The notes under the pieces were generated by a model. The model was not told the DNA's origin. It worked only from the letters and a program-made list of their open reading frames with translations, and ran no database searches. A stretch of 54,529 bases of DNA, taken from Halorussus amylolyticus (GTDB lineage Archaea; Halobacteriota; Halobacteria; Halobacteriales; Haladaptataceae). The stretch lies in NCBI RefSeq assembly GCF_004143485.2, contig NZ_ML974132.1, positions 311,034 through 365,562 on the forward strand, in the 5' to 3' direction. Position 1 is the stretch's first letter. Every line of letters begins with the position of its first letter. The position numbers were made by a program, and so were the translations under genes. Below, piece by piece: positions 32,416-41,162 of this stretch.

Positions 32416-33449
32416 CACGGGCAGTCGTCGTCGACGACTCCCACTTCATGCGGACGGTTATCTCCGATATTCTGGAGTCCGACGGCATCGAAGTCGTCGC
32501 GCAGGCCGACGACGGCGAGACCGGCGTCGCCGCGGTTGCCGACCACGAACCCGACGTAGTCACGATGGACGTGGAGATGCCCCGGATGAACGGCATCGAA
32601 GCCGTCGAGGAGATAATGGCGACGAACCCCACGCCCGTGCTGATGCTCTCGGCCCACACCGACGAGGGCGCGGAGGCGACGTTCGAGGCGTTGGAGAAGG
32701 GTGCGGTCGATTTCCTCGCCAAACCCGGTGGAGAGGTCTCGACCGAAATATCGGCTCACCGCGACGCGCTGGTCGAGAAAGTCCGGTCGGCCGCGCGGGC
32801 CGACCCCGAGACGTTCGGCGAGGTGGACACGACCGACGACGCCATCGAGACCGACCACGCGTACATCGAGAACCCGACGCTCGTCGTCGGGGCTTCGACC
32901 GGCGGACCGCGGGTGGTCGAGCGCGTGCTCTCGGACCTCCCGCGGAACGCCGACTTCAGGGTGCTCGTGGTCCAGCACATGCCCGACGGCTTCACCGCGC
33001 GATTCGCCGACAGACTCGACCGTCGAAGCGAGTACGACGTGTCCGAGGCCGAAGACGGCATGCGAATCGGCGGCGGCGAGGCCGTCGTCGCGAAAGGCGG
33101 CTACCACCTAGAAGTTGCGGGCTACGGCAACGGTCGGCTCCGGCTTCGACTCCAGCAGGAGGCCCAGCGTCACGGCGTTCGGCCCGCTATCGACGTGACG
33201 ATGGAGACCGCGGCCGAGAAGGTCACGGGGCCGCTCACCGCGGTCGTCCTCACCGGCATGGGCAAGGACGGCGCGGCGGGCGTCGAAGCCATCTCGTCGG
33301 TCGGCGGCGCGACCCTCGCCCAGAACGAGGAGACCTGCTCGGTGTTCGGCATCCCGGCCCGCGCGATAGAGACCGGATGCGTGGACCGGGTCCTCTCGGT
33401 TGAGGAGATGGGCAAGGCGATACTTTCCACGATTCGAAAGAGTGAGTGA
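32412..33449 (+). CDS. cheB: protein-glutamate methylesterase CheB
   Basis: 345 residues. It has an N-terminal receiver domain (Asp53 in TMDVEMP) and a C-terminal methylesterase domain with Ser in VVGASTGGPR, His in VVQHMPDGFT and Asp in MGKDGAAGV. It demethylates transducer glutamates when phosphorylated by CheA and so provides adaptation. It starts by overlapping the cheY stop. The linker between domains has a smaller 8-bp hairpin (32785-32805). Confidence 0.95.
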   Translation: MTRAVVVDDSHFMRTVISDILESDGIEVVAQADDGETGVAAVADHEPDVVTMDVEMPRMNGIEAVEEIMATNPTPVLMLSAHTDEGAEATFEALEKGAVDFLAKPGGEVSTEISAHRDALVEKVRSAARADPETFGEVDTTDDAIETDHAYIENPTLVVGASTGGPRVVERVLSDLPRNADFRVLVVQHMPDGFTARFADRLDRRSEYDVSEAEDGMRIGGGEAVVAKGGYHLEVAGYGNGRLRLRLQQEAQRHGVRPAIDVTMETAAEKVTGPLTAVVLTGMGKDGAAGVEAISSVGGATLAQNEETCSVFGIPARAIETGCVDRVLSVEEMGKAILSTIRKSE

Positions 33450-33455
33450 TAGAGT

Positions 33456-35636
33456 ATGGAAGATTACTTACAAGAGTTCATACGAGAGAGCGAGGAGAAC
33501 ATCACCGAGTTGAACAATTCCCTGCTCGAACTCGAAGACGACCCCAACGACGAGGCGGCGATGGATTCGATATTCCGGACCGCCCACACGCTCAAGGGTA
33601 ACTTCGGCGCGATGGGCTTTCAGGAGTCGAGCGACCTCGCCCACGCCATCGAGGACCTGCTCGACGAGATTCGGCAGGGCCGGATGGAGGTTTCGGCCGA
33701 CATCATGGACCTCGTGTTCGAGGGCGTGGACGAAATCGACCGCGCGCTCGACCAGATAGAGGAAGACGGCGAGGCCGACATCGACCCCGACGACATCATC
33801 GCCGAGATTCGGGGGACCATTCAGACCGGCGGGTCGGCCTCCGGCGATTCGAGCGACGAAGCCGACGCGGGCGGGGATGCCGACGGGGACGCTGACGGTT
33901 CGGCCGACGAAGCCGACCCGGACGCTGCTGTGGCGGACGCGCTCGCGGAGTTCGCCGACCCCGGGGCGTTAGCGGACCCCGGTGGCGACGTGTTCCACGT
34001 CGCTGTGGATATGGGCGACCCCGAGATGAAGGGCGTCGATGGGATGTTCGCGCTCGAAGGCCTGAACGACGGTCTCGACCTGCTCGGGACGGTGCCCGAC
34101 GTGGACGCGGTCAACGACGGCGAGTACGACGACGGCTTCGACGCCTTCGTGGTCGGCGAGAGCGCGGGCGCGGTCGAGTCGGCCGTCGGGTCGGTCGGCA
34201 AAATCGCGGGCGCGACGGTGACGCCGGTCGATGCCGACGACGTGGCCGCGGCCGCCGACAGCGCCCCCGACCGGGCGGGCGCGGACGGCGAAACGAGCAC
34301 CGACGGCGAGTCGGACGTGGATGGCGAGACGGGCGCGAGCGACGAAGATACGGCGGAGGCGGACGCCGCGGCGTCCGCCTCCGCGGGCGAAAGCGGGGGC
34401 GAAGCGTCCGCGAACGACACTTCCGACACCGGCGATTCGTCCGGGAGTTCCCGGTCGTCCGAGTCGGACGCGTCCGACTCGGACGACACCACGAAAATCG
34501 AGGAGATACAGTCGGTCCGGGTGGACGTGGACCAACTCGACGACCTCCACGGGCAGGTCGAACAGCTCGTGACGAGCCGAATCAAGCTCCGGCGGTCGGT
34601 CGAGCAGGCCGAAATCGACAGCGCCGAGGACCACCTCGACGAACTCGACAAAATCACGTCGAGCCTGCAGGACACCGTGATGGACATGCGGCTGGTGCCG
34701 CTCAAGAAGGTCGTGAACAAGTTCCCGCGACTCGTTCGGGACCTCGCTCGGTCCCAAGAGAAGGAAATCGACTTCGAGATGGAGGGCACCGACATCGAGT
34801 TGGACCGCACCATCCTCGACGAAATCAGCGACCCGCTGATGCACCTGCTCCGGAACGCGGCCGACCACGGTATCGAGGACCCCGACGCCCGCGAGGCCGC
34901 GGGCAAGCCCCGCGAGGGGTCGGTCACTCTCCGGGGGTCGCGCGCCAGAGACCGCGTGACCATCGAAGTCGAAGACGACGGCAGCGGTATCGACCCCGAC
35001 GCGCTCCGGACGAAAGCGGTCGAGGAGGGCGTGCTGACCCGCGAGGAGGCCGACGACCTCGACGACCAGGAAGCACAGGAACTCATCTTCCACGCGGGCT
35101 TCTCGACCACGGAGGAAGTCACCGACGTGAGCGGTCGGGGCGTCGGGATGGACGTGGTGAGCGACACCGTCTCGCGCCTCGACGGCGTCATCGACGTTGA
35201 CAGCACGCCGGGCGAGGGTACGACCATCAGCCTCTCGCTCCCGGTCACGGTCGCCATCGTGAAGGTGCTGTTCGTCCAGTCGGGCGACGAGGAGTACGGC
35301 ATCCCCATCAAGAACGTGGACGAAATCCGCCGGATGGACGAGCCGAAAACCGTCGAGGGCGAGGAGGTCGTGACTCACGACGACACGGTGTACCCGCTCG
35401 TCCGACTCGGGGAAGCCCTGAACGTCCCCGGCGAGACCAAGAACGGCGACGGCATGCTGGTCAGAGTCAAGGAGTCCGAGCGCCAGGTCGCCATCCACTG
35501 CGACGCAGTGAGCCGACAGGAAGAGGTCGTCGTCAAGCCGTTCGAGGGCATCCTGTCGGGGATTCCGGGGCTGTCGGGTGCCGCGGTCCTCGGCGAAGGC
35601 GATGTCGTGACGATTTTGGACGTGGAGACGCTATGA
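33456..35636 (+). CDS. cheA: chemotaxis histidine kinase CheA
   Basis: 726 residues. Domains in order: HPt/P1 (1-110; His44 in FRTAHTLKG), acidic linker, P2-like CheY/CheB-binding domain (about 180-270), long acidic Ser/Asp linker (about 275-345), dimerisation P3 (about 350-410, DDLHGQVEQLVTSR), HATPase P4 (about 415-580; LLRNAADHGIE, DDGSGID, GRGVGMD) and CheW-like P5 (about 590-726). It autophosphorylates and passes phosphate to CheY and CheB. Two perfect inverted repeats lie in the second linker. Confidence 0.95.
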   Translation: MEDYLQEFIRESEENITELNNSLLELEDDPNDEAAMDSIFRTAHTLKGNFGAMGFQESSDLAHAIEDLLDEIRQGRMEVSADIMDLVFEGVDEIDRALDQIEEDGEADIDPDDIIAEIRGTIQTGGSASGDSSDEADAGGDADGDADGSADEADPDAAVADALAEFADPGALADPGGDVFHVAVDMGDPEMKGVDGMFALEGLNDGLDLLGTVPDVDAVNDGEYDDGFDAFVVGESAGAVESAVGSVGKIAGATVTPVDADDVAAAADSAPDRAGADGETSTDGESDVDGETGASDEDTAEADAAASASAGESGGEASANDTSDTGDSSGSSRSSESDASDSDDTTKIEEIQSVRVDVDQLDDLHGQVEQLVTSRIKLRRSVEQAEIDSAEDHLDELDKITSSLQDTVMDMRLVPLKKVVNKFPRLVRDLARSQEKEIDFEMEGTDIELDRTILDEISDPLMHLLRNAADHGIEDPDAREAAGKPREGSVTLRGSRARDRVTIEVEDDGSGIDPDALRTKAVEEGVLTREEADDLDDQEAQELIFHAGFSTTEEVTDVSGRGVGMDVVSDTVSRLDGVIDVDSTPGEGTTISLSLPVTVAIVKVLFVQSGDEEYGIPIKNVDEIRRMDEPKTVEGEEVVTHDDTVYPLVRLGEALNVPGETKNGDGMLVRVKESERQVAIHCDAVSRQEEVVVKPFEGILSGIPGLSGAAVLGEGDVVTILDVETL
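34353..34384. repeat. perfect inverted repeat, 15-bp arms, 2-nt loop
   Basis: Arms are 34353-34367 and 34370-34384 around GC, in the Ala/Asp/Ser linker of cheA (AEADAAASAS). Confidence 0.9.
34454..34487. repeat. perfect palindrome, 17-bp arms, no loop
   Basis: Arms are 34454-34470 and 34471-34487, in the same cheA linker just before the P3 domain (SSESDASDSDD). Confidence 0.9.
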
Positions 35637-35688
35637 GACGACAACCACGAGGACCGGGCCGAGGAGAACCGAGTCGAGGAGGAGACAC

Positions 35689-36300
35689 ATGAGCCGAGGT
35701 GACACTGAAAACTTGAAAGTAGATATTCGAAAGCTGAATCTGTTCAATCAGATGGCGAAGGAAGGCGCCAACACCGTCGCGTCCCACCTGAACCAGATGA
35801 CGGGGATGGACACCGAGATGGAGATAACCAAGACCAACTTCCTCGACATCGACGACATCAAAACCCACGTCGGCGACGAGAAACAGGTCGGCATCCACAT
35901 CGAACTCACCGAACCGCCTCACGGCTACATCCTGTTTCTGTTCAGCGCCCGGAGCGCGAAGACGCTCGCGTCGGGGATGCTCGGCGGCCAGTCCTCGGGC
36001 GGAAAGGGCTTTTCCGACATGGAGAAGTCGGCGGTCCAGGAGATAGGCAACATCATGACCAGCGGTTTCATCGACGGGTGGGCGAACGTCCTCAACACCA
36101 CCATCGACATCTCCACGCCGAAGTTCACCTACGGCGCGGGGTCGCGGACGGTGGACAGTCTCGTCGGCTCTCGGCCGGGCGAGATGGCGCTCGTGTTCGA
36201 CTCTCGCGTCCACGCGCGCGAGGCGGACGTGGAGGTCAAAGTGTACACGTTCCCCGAACTCGCGGAACTGGTCGAACTCATGCAGCAAATCGAGATATGA
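35689..36300 (+). CDS. cheC1: CheY phosphatase CheC (CheC1)
   Basis: 203 residues. CheC-type proteins dephosphorylate CheY-P. Both helices carry the E-x2-N signature: KEGANTVA near 24 and QEIGNIMTSGFIDGW near 120, with the downstream Pro (ISTPKF). The first domain half has the MTGMDTEMEIT strand. It ends by ATGA overlap with the next gene, a two-unit CheC protein. Confidence 0.9.
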   Translation: MSRGDTENLKVDIRKLNLFNQMAKEGANTVASHLNQMTGMDTEMEITKTNFLDIDDIKTHVGDEKQVGIHIELTEPPHGYILFLFSARSAKTLASGMLGGQSSGGKGFSDMEKSAVQEIGNIMTSGFIDGWANVLNTTIDISTPKFTYGAGSRTVDSLVGSRPGEMALVFDSRVHAREADVEVKVYTFPELAELVELMQQIEI

Positions 36301-37466
36301 ACGTCGATGTCGAGTCGCTGGGAAGCTTCAGCAGGACGGCCCACGAGGGGGCCGAGCGCGCGGCCGGGAACCTCACCGGCATGACGGGCATCGAAACCGC
36401 GGTGGACGTGACCGCGGTCACGCTCGCGTCCGCGGAGGCGCTCGTCCGCGACGACCGCCGGGTCGGCGTCGTCGTGGACTTCGAGGGCGAAATCACGGGA
36501 ACGAGCGTGCTGTCGTTCCCGCCTGAAGGCGTCGAAACGCTCCTCGACGCGCTGCTAGCTGGCGACGGACTCGACGAGAGCGCGGTCCGCGAGGTCGGTA
36601 ACGTGGTCACCAGCGGCTTCATCGACGCGTGGGCCGACCGCCTCGAAACCACCATCGACATCGCGCCGCCCCGGTACGTCCCGGACATCGGCGCGAACTC
36701 GCTCGACGAAATGACGCTCGAACGCGACTACGGTTTCGTGTTCCGGAGTCGGGTGAGCGCGGTCGGCGAGGAACTCGATTTCTCGTTTCACATGTTTCCC
36801 GACCCCGACTCGATGCAGGCGATGCTGACCGACGGGGGCGACGAGATTCCGGTCGAAAAGCTCGCGACCCTCCGGGAGATGGCCCAGTCGGGCGCGACCA
36901 CCGCCTCCGAGAGCGTCTCGGCGATGACCGGCATCGAAACGACGGTCGATATCTCCAACCTGAGCTTCGTCCCGGTCGAGGACGTGCCGGCCGAACTCAC
37001 CGACCGGAGCCACGTCGGCACCGTGCTCGGATTCGGCGACGAACCCCAGGGGTACGTCCTGATACTGTTCGACGAACCCTCGGCCCGCGAAGTCGTCGCA
37101 GCGCTCGTCCCGGACGCGGACGCAGAGACGTTCGACCCGATGGCTCGGAGCGCGATACGCGAAATCGGCAACGTCATGACGAGTAGTTTCGTAGACGGGT
37201 GGGCGAACGTTCGGGATACCACCATCGAGATTTCGACGCCGCAGTTCGTCCACGACATGGGCCGAGCGGTCGCGGACTCGGTGGTCGCGCGCCTCGGCCA
37301 ACGCCAGGCGTTCGCGTTCGTGTTCGACGCCACCCTCCGGGCCGACGACCGGGCGTTCGACTGCCAGATTTACGCGCTTCCCGACGAATCGGAGCTTCGG
37401 GCGATGCTCGAAGATATCGACCGCGGTGCGACGGCCGAACGCACAACCAAGGCGGGTTCGCTGTGA
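36297..37466 (+). CDS. cheC2: tandem CheC-domain protein (CheC2)
   Basis: 389 residues, two complete CheC units in a row (about 1-190 and 195-380). Unit 1 has HEGAERAAGN (E-x2-E, degenerate) and REVGNVVTSGFIDAW (intact E-x2-N). Unit 2 has AQSGATTASES (degenerate) and REIGNVMTSSFVDGW (intact). Each unit therefore keeps one active helix. It probably works with CheC1 and CheD in CheY-P removal or as a CheD-binding regulator. It overlaps its neighbours upstream and downstream. Confidence 0.88.
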   Translation: MNVDVESLGSFSRTAHEGAERAAGNLTGMTGIETAVDVTAVTLASAEALVRDDRRVGVVVDFEGEITGTSVLSFPPEGVETLLDALLAGDGLDESAVREVGNVVTSGFIDAWADRLETTIDIAPPRYVPDIGANSLDEMTLERDYGFVFRSRVSAVGEELDFSFHMFPDPDSMQAMLTDGGDEIPVEKLATLREMAQSGATTASESVSAMTGIETTVDISNLSFVPVEDVPAELTDRSHVGTVLGFGDEPQGYVLILFDEPSAREVVAALVPDADAETFDPMARSAIREIGNVMTSSFVDGWANVRDTTIEISTPQFVHDMGRAVADSVVARLGQRQAFAFVFDATLRADDRAFDCQIYALPDESELRAMLEDIDRGATAERTTKAGSL

Positions 37467-37468
37467 GC

Positions 37469-37975
37469 ATGAACACTGACGGTCTTCCGCACAGCGGCGA
37501 CCCTCCCGACCGAGTGCGAGTCGGTGTCGCGGAGTTCGGCGTCGCGACCGGCGAGACCCGACTCACGACCAGCGGCCTGGGGTCCTGCGTCGGCGTCGCG
37601 CTCGCGGACCCCGATGCGGACGTCGCGGGTCTCGCACACGCCATGCTCCCCTCGGGCGACGACGACCGCGCGCGGCCCGCGAAGTCGGTGCCACAGGGCG
37701 TCGAGCGACTGCTGGCCGCGGTCGAGTCGGCGGGCGCGGACCCCGACCGAATCGAAGCCAAAATCGCGGGCGGCAGTCGGATGCTCGACTTCTCCGGCGT
37801 CGGCGAGGGCGTCGGCGACCGAAACGTCGCGGCCGCTCGCGAGACGCTCGCCGAGTGCGGGGTCCCCGTGGTCGCCGAGGACGTGGGCGGAAGCCACGGC
37901 CGGTCGCTGTCTGTCTGTCCGCGGACGTGGACGCTCACGGTGACGAGCGCCCACGACGGGGAGGTGGAACTGTGA
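37469..37975 (+). CDS. cheD: chemoreceptor glutamine deamidase CheD
   Basis: 168 residues from the ATG at 37469. A GTG at 37463, overlapping the cheC2 stop, is an equally possible start. The catalytic Cys lies in TTSGLGSCVGVAL and the His in AGLAHAMLPS. KIAGGSRMLDF and the later VVAEDVGGSHGRSL are also family-typical. CheD deamidates transducer glutamines and binds CheC, so the adjacent cheC genes fit. It overlaps cheR by GTGA. Confidence 0.92.
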   Translation: MNTDGLPHSGDPPDRVRVGVAEFGVATGETRLTTSGLGSCVGVALADPDADVAGLAHAMLPSGDDDRARPAKSVPQGVERLLAAVESAGADPDRIEAKIAGGSRMLDFSGVGEGVGDRNVAAARETLAECGVPVVAEDVGGSHGRSLSVCPRTWTLTVTSAHDGEVEL

Positions 37976-38796
37976 GCGACGACGCGGCGTTCGAGCGCCT
38001 CCTGCGGTACGTCGAGGACGAACTCGGGTTCGTGACGAGCTACTACGACGACTCGTATCTCGACCGGCGAGTCTCCTCGCGAATGCGCCGGACCGACGCC
38101 GACGACTACGAGGAGTACGACGCGATTCTGCGCGACGACGACCGCGAGGCCGAGGCGCTCCTCGACGCCCTCTCGGTCAACGTCACGAGCTTCTTCCGCA
38201 ACCCCGACGTGTGGGAGGAGGTGCGGTCGGTACTCCGGTCGCTCTCGGAGAACAACCGCCGGGTTCGGCTCTGGAGCGCGGCCTGCTCGGACGGCCGCGA
38301 ACCGTACTCGCTCGCGATGCTCGCGCTCGACGACCCCGAAGTGGACGAGTCGAAAATCGAGATTACCGCGACCGACATCGACCGCGAGATTCTGGCGGCC
38401 GCCCGGCAGGGCGTCTACCGGAGCACCCGGACCACCGACATCTGCGAACAACTCTCGCCCCTCGCGGACTCCGGGCGGTACGTCGAACAGGACGACGACC
38501 AGTTCGCGGTCACCGACGCGGTGAAGGACCTCGTGCGCTTCGAGCGCCACGACCTCATCAGCGGCGACCCGAAATCCGACTTCGACCTCGTGGTGTGTCG
38601 GAATCTGTTCATCTACATCGACGCCGAGCACAAGCTCCCCATCCTCGAAACCGTCTCGAAGTCGCTTCGGGACGGTGGCTACCTCGTCATCGGGAAGACC
38701 GAGACGCTTCCGGAACTCCTCAAGCCCGCGTTCGACCCCGTGGCGCGCCGACTCCGCATTTATCGGAAAACCGACAGCGTATCTGTCGAGGGGTGA
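37972..38796 (+). CDS. cheR: chemotaxis methyltransferase CheR
   Basis: 274 residues from a GTG overlapping the cheD stop. It methylates transducer glutamates with SAM, opposing CheB. The N-terminal helical domain (LRYVEDELGFVTSYYDDSYLDRRVSSRM) is followed by SVNVTSFFRNPDVWE, the SAM site LWSAACSDGREPYSLAM and FDLVVCRNLFIY. Last gene of the che run. About 120 bases separate it from the archaellum genes. Confidence 0.93.
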   Translation: MSDDAAFERLLRYVEDELGFVTSYYDDSYLDRRVSSRMRRTDADDYEEYDAILRDDDREAEALLDALSVNVTSFFRNPDVWEEVRSVLRSLSENNRRVRLWSAACSDGREPYSLAMLALDDPEVDESKIEITATDIDREILAAARQGVYRSTRTTDICEQLSPLADSGRYVEQDDDQFAVTDAVKDLVRFERHDLISGDPKSDFDLVVCRNLFIYIDAEHKLPILETVSKSLRDGGYLVIGKTETLPELLKPAFDPVARRLRIYRKTDSVSVEG

Positions 38797-38881
38797 GCGC
38801 GGAAAACGGCCACGAGAGCGCGCGTAACGTCTCTTTACTCGCGTCAGACGGCGAGTATCAACACTGATAACTCAGGGGGAA

Positions 38882-38889
38882 GATTAATG
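38882..38889 (+). promoter_or_regulatory. TATA-like box of the archaellum operon
   Basis: GATTAATG lies about 29 nt before the ATG at 38915 and marks a separate promoter for the fla genes. Confidence 0.45.
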
Positions 38890-38914
38890 TGCCGGAAGTT
38901 CGCTGTTGTCGGTA

Positions 38915-40270
38915 ATGAAACTTATCGGTCTCAGCGACCAGTTCGTTCACCTCCTCGGGACGAGCATGGTCGCCATGGGAATCATGGATTTCATGGACGA
39001 AGAGGAGGGTGAGAGCGCGGACGCGGATGCAGACGGCGGCGACGACGACCTCTTTGGCGACGGGATGGGCGGCGAGATGGACGACGACTTCGGCGAGATG
39101 GACGACAGCTTCGGCGGAATGGACGACGGGATGGGTGGCGAGATGGACGACTGGGGCGACGGCGGGGGGGACGACGAGTTCGGCATGGGCGGGGGTGGGG
39201 CGACCCAAGAACTGGAGAACCGAATCGACGAACTCGAAAACGAGGTCGCCGAGATTTCCTCGACCGTCGGGACGGTCCGGAGCGAGAACGAGCAGATAAG
39301 CGCGAAAGTCGACGACACCGAGGAGAACGTGCGCAAACTCCTCGAAATCTACGAGATGGTGACTCGCGGCGTCAACCCCTTCGTGGACGACGTACAGGAG
39401 GGCGGCATGGGTGGCGGCGGGTTCGGCGACGGCGGCGGGGGCGGCTTCGGCCTGTTCGAAGACGACGAGGAAGAAGAGGAGGAGGCCGACCTCGACTCGG
39501 ACGTGACCGAAGCGGAGGCCGAGAGTTTCTTCGACGACGACTTCGAGGACGAGGAGGAGGACTTCGACGACTTCGGGGAGGCGGAAGACGATTTCGAGGA
39601 CGATGCGGCCGAGGACCTCGGCTTCGACGCTCCCGACGAGGGGCTAGACGACGACACTTCCGTAGCGGACGACGAGGACGAAGACGACGGTGGGCAGGCC
39701 GGTGGCTCGACGTTCGCGGAACTGAAAGAGGAGTACGAGTCGGGCGACGCGGACTGGGCCGAGGGGGAGGGCGAGCCTCCCGACTCGGAACCCGACCCCG
39801 AACCGACGGCCGAGGATGCGGACGTCGAGGGCGAGTTCGAGTTCGAAGCGCCTGCGGAGGCCGAACCGGTCGAAACCGAACCCGCGACCCCGACAGCCCA
39901 GTCGGGCCTCGACAGCAAGCCGTACCTCGCACAGCTTCCGAACGGCTACGTCTCGGACCTCGTGGTCATGGAGTGGTTGGAGTTCCTCGTGACCGAGTTC
40001 GGCCCGGACGACGCGGTTCGGACCATCACCTACTACGGCGACATCGAGTGGATAAGCGAGTCGGTCGAGGAGGAGTTGCTGGCGTACGTGAGCGGGTTCG
40101 CCGAGGTGGACGAGGTGGACCCCGAAGAGACGGGTCCGGCGACCCTCGCCATCGACGACCACATCCAGAGTCTCACCTTCCTGAGCCAGCTGACCGGCGA
40201 CGCTGTTCAACGGAAAATCGTCGAACACTGCGCACAGATACGAGGTGGGCGCGATGGGATTCAGCGTTAG
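38915..40270 (+). CDS. flaCDE: archaellum accessory protein FlaC/D/E fusion (ArlCDE)
   Basis: 451 residues. Order: short hydrophobic start, Met-Asp-Asp-Gly repeats (about 38-90), a FlaC-like coiled coil (about 100-160; ELENRIDELENEVAEISS, YEMVTRGVNPFVDD), a very acidic linker (about 180-320) and a C-terminal FlaD/E domain (about 345-440; KPYLAQLPNGYVSDLVVMEWLEFLV). Many haloarchaea have separate flaCE and flaD; here one gene carries all parts. The protein is a soluble ring or scaffold that links Che input, via CheF, to FlaH/FlaI. It overlaps flaF by 17 nt. Confidence 0.85.
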   Translation: MKLIGLSDQFVHLLGTSMVAMGIMDFMDEEEGESADADADGGDDDLFGDGMGGEMDDDFGEMDDSFGGMDDGMGGEMDDWGDGGGDDEFGMGGGGATQELENRIDELENEVAEISSTVGTVRSENEQISAKVDDTEENVRKLLEIYEMVTRGVNPFVDDVQEGGMGGGGFGDGGGGGFGLFEDDEEEEEEADLDSDVTEAEAESFFDDDFEDEEEDFDDFGEAEDDFEDDAAEDLGFDAPDEGLDDDTSVADDEDEDDGGQAGGSTFAELKEEYESGDADWAEGEGEPPDSEPDPEPTAEDADVEGEFEFEAPAEAEPVETEPATPTAQSGLDSKPYLAQLPNGYVSDLVVMEWLEFLVTEFGPDDAVRTITYYGDIEWISESVEEELLAYVSGFAEVDEVDPEETGPATLAIDDHIQSLTFLSQLTGDAVQRKIVEHCAQIRGGRDGIQR

Positions 40271-40709
40271 CGGCGCGACGGTCGTCCTGTTCCTCGGCAT
40301 CTTCATCAGCTTCGGGATGGCGTACACGGCGGGGAACAACGGCGTCGAGGCGATACACGCCGCCTACGAGGACAGCACCGACGACGAACTCGACCGCCAG
40401 AACACCGCGGTCAGCATCGCCACCGCGAGCGCCGCGAACGACGACGGAGACGTGACACTGAACGTGGCGGTCGAGAACACCGGTTCGACGACGCTGTCGG
40501 TGAATGACACCGACATTCTTATAGATGGAAATTACACGAGACACACGAGCGATAATATGCTAACGTTGGAAGTCGACGAAAACGACGCGACAGACCTCTG
40601 GCTCTCCGGCGAGACGCTCCGCTTCGAGATTTCGCTCGACTACGAGCCGTCGCGGGTGAAGGTCGTGACCGGTCCGGGCGTCTCGGCCGCCGCGGAGGTG
40701 AGCGACTAA
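40254..40709 (+). CDS. flaF: archaellum stator protein FlaF (ArlF)
   Basis: 151 residues. One N-terminal membrane helix (GATVVLFLGIFISFGMAY, about 7-24) is followed by an extracellular beta-sandwich (VTLNVAVENTGSTTLSVNDTDILIDG). FlaF binds the S-layer and anchors the rotating motor with FlaG. The gene starts within the end of flaCDE and abuts flaG. Confidence 0.87.
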   Translation: MGFSVSGATVVLFLGIFISFGMAYTAGNNGVEAIHAAYEDSTDDELDRQNTAVSIATASAANDDGDVTLNVAVENTGSTTLSVNDTDILIDGNYTRHTSDNMLTLEVDENDATDLWLSGETLRFEISLDYEPSRVKVVTGPGVSAAAEVSD

Positions 40710-41162
40710 ATGGCGAGTGTCTCTTCGACTCATCTCATCCTGTTTATCGCGAGCCTCCTCATCGCCGCCAGCGTCGCCGGAACGTTCACCCAGGGGGTGC
40801 AGCGTCTCTCGTCGGCGTTAGGCGAACGGAGCCTCGACGTGTCTCAGGACGTTCGGACCGACGTGGAAATCATCAGCGACCCCGGAGGTGACGCGATGTA
40901 CGACTCCGAGAGCGAGAACCTCACAGTGTTGGTGAAAAACACCGGCTCGGAAAGCCTCGACGCCGACGCCAGCCAAATCGACGTGTTAGTCGATGGTGAG
41001 TATCAGACCGGCGTTTCGGTGAACGTCATCGGTGGCTCGGCGTGGACGCCCGGAAACGTCGTCGAGGTGGAAGTCGATCTTCTCGAACCGCTCACCGGCA
41101 GCGACCATCGCGTGAAAGTGATAGTGAACAACGACCACGAGGTGCTTCAGTTCCGAACATGA
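40710..41162 (+). CDS. flaG: archaellum stator protein FlaG (ArlG)
   Basis: 150 residues. An N-terminal helix ([20 protein letters not shown]) is followed by a beta-sandwich like that of FlaF ([26 protein letters not shown]). FlaG and FlaF form the pseudoperiplasmic stator. The ATGA overlap with flaH shows operon structure. Confidence 0.87.
   Translation: MASVSSTHLILFIASLLIAASVAGTFTQGVQRLSSALGERSLDVSQDVRTDVEIISDPGGDAMYDSESENLTVLVKNTGSESLDADASQIDVLVDGEYQTGVSVNVIGGSAWTPGNVVEVEVDLLEPLTGSDHRVKVIVNNDHEVLQFRT

Noticed and set aside
39040-39200. Frame error in the repeat-rich start of flaCDE
   Set aside because: The frame is open throughout, and the Met-Asp-Asp repeats continue smoothly into the coiled coil.
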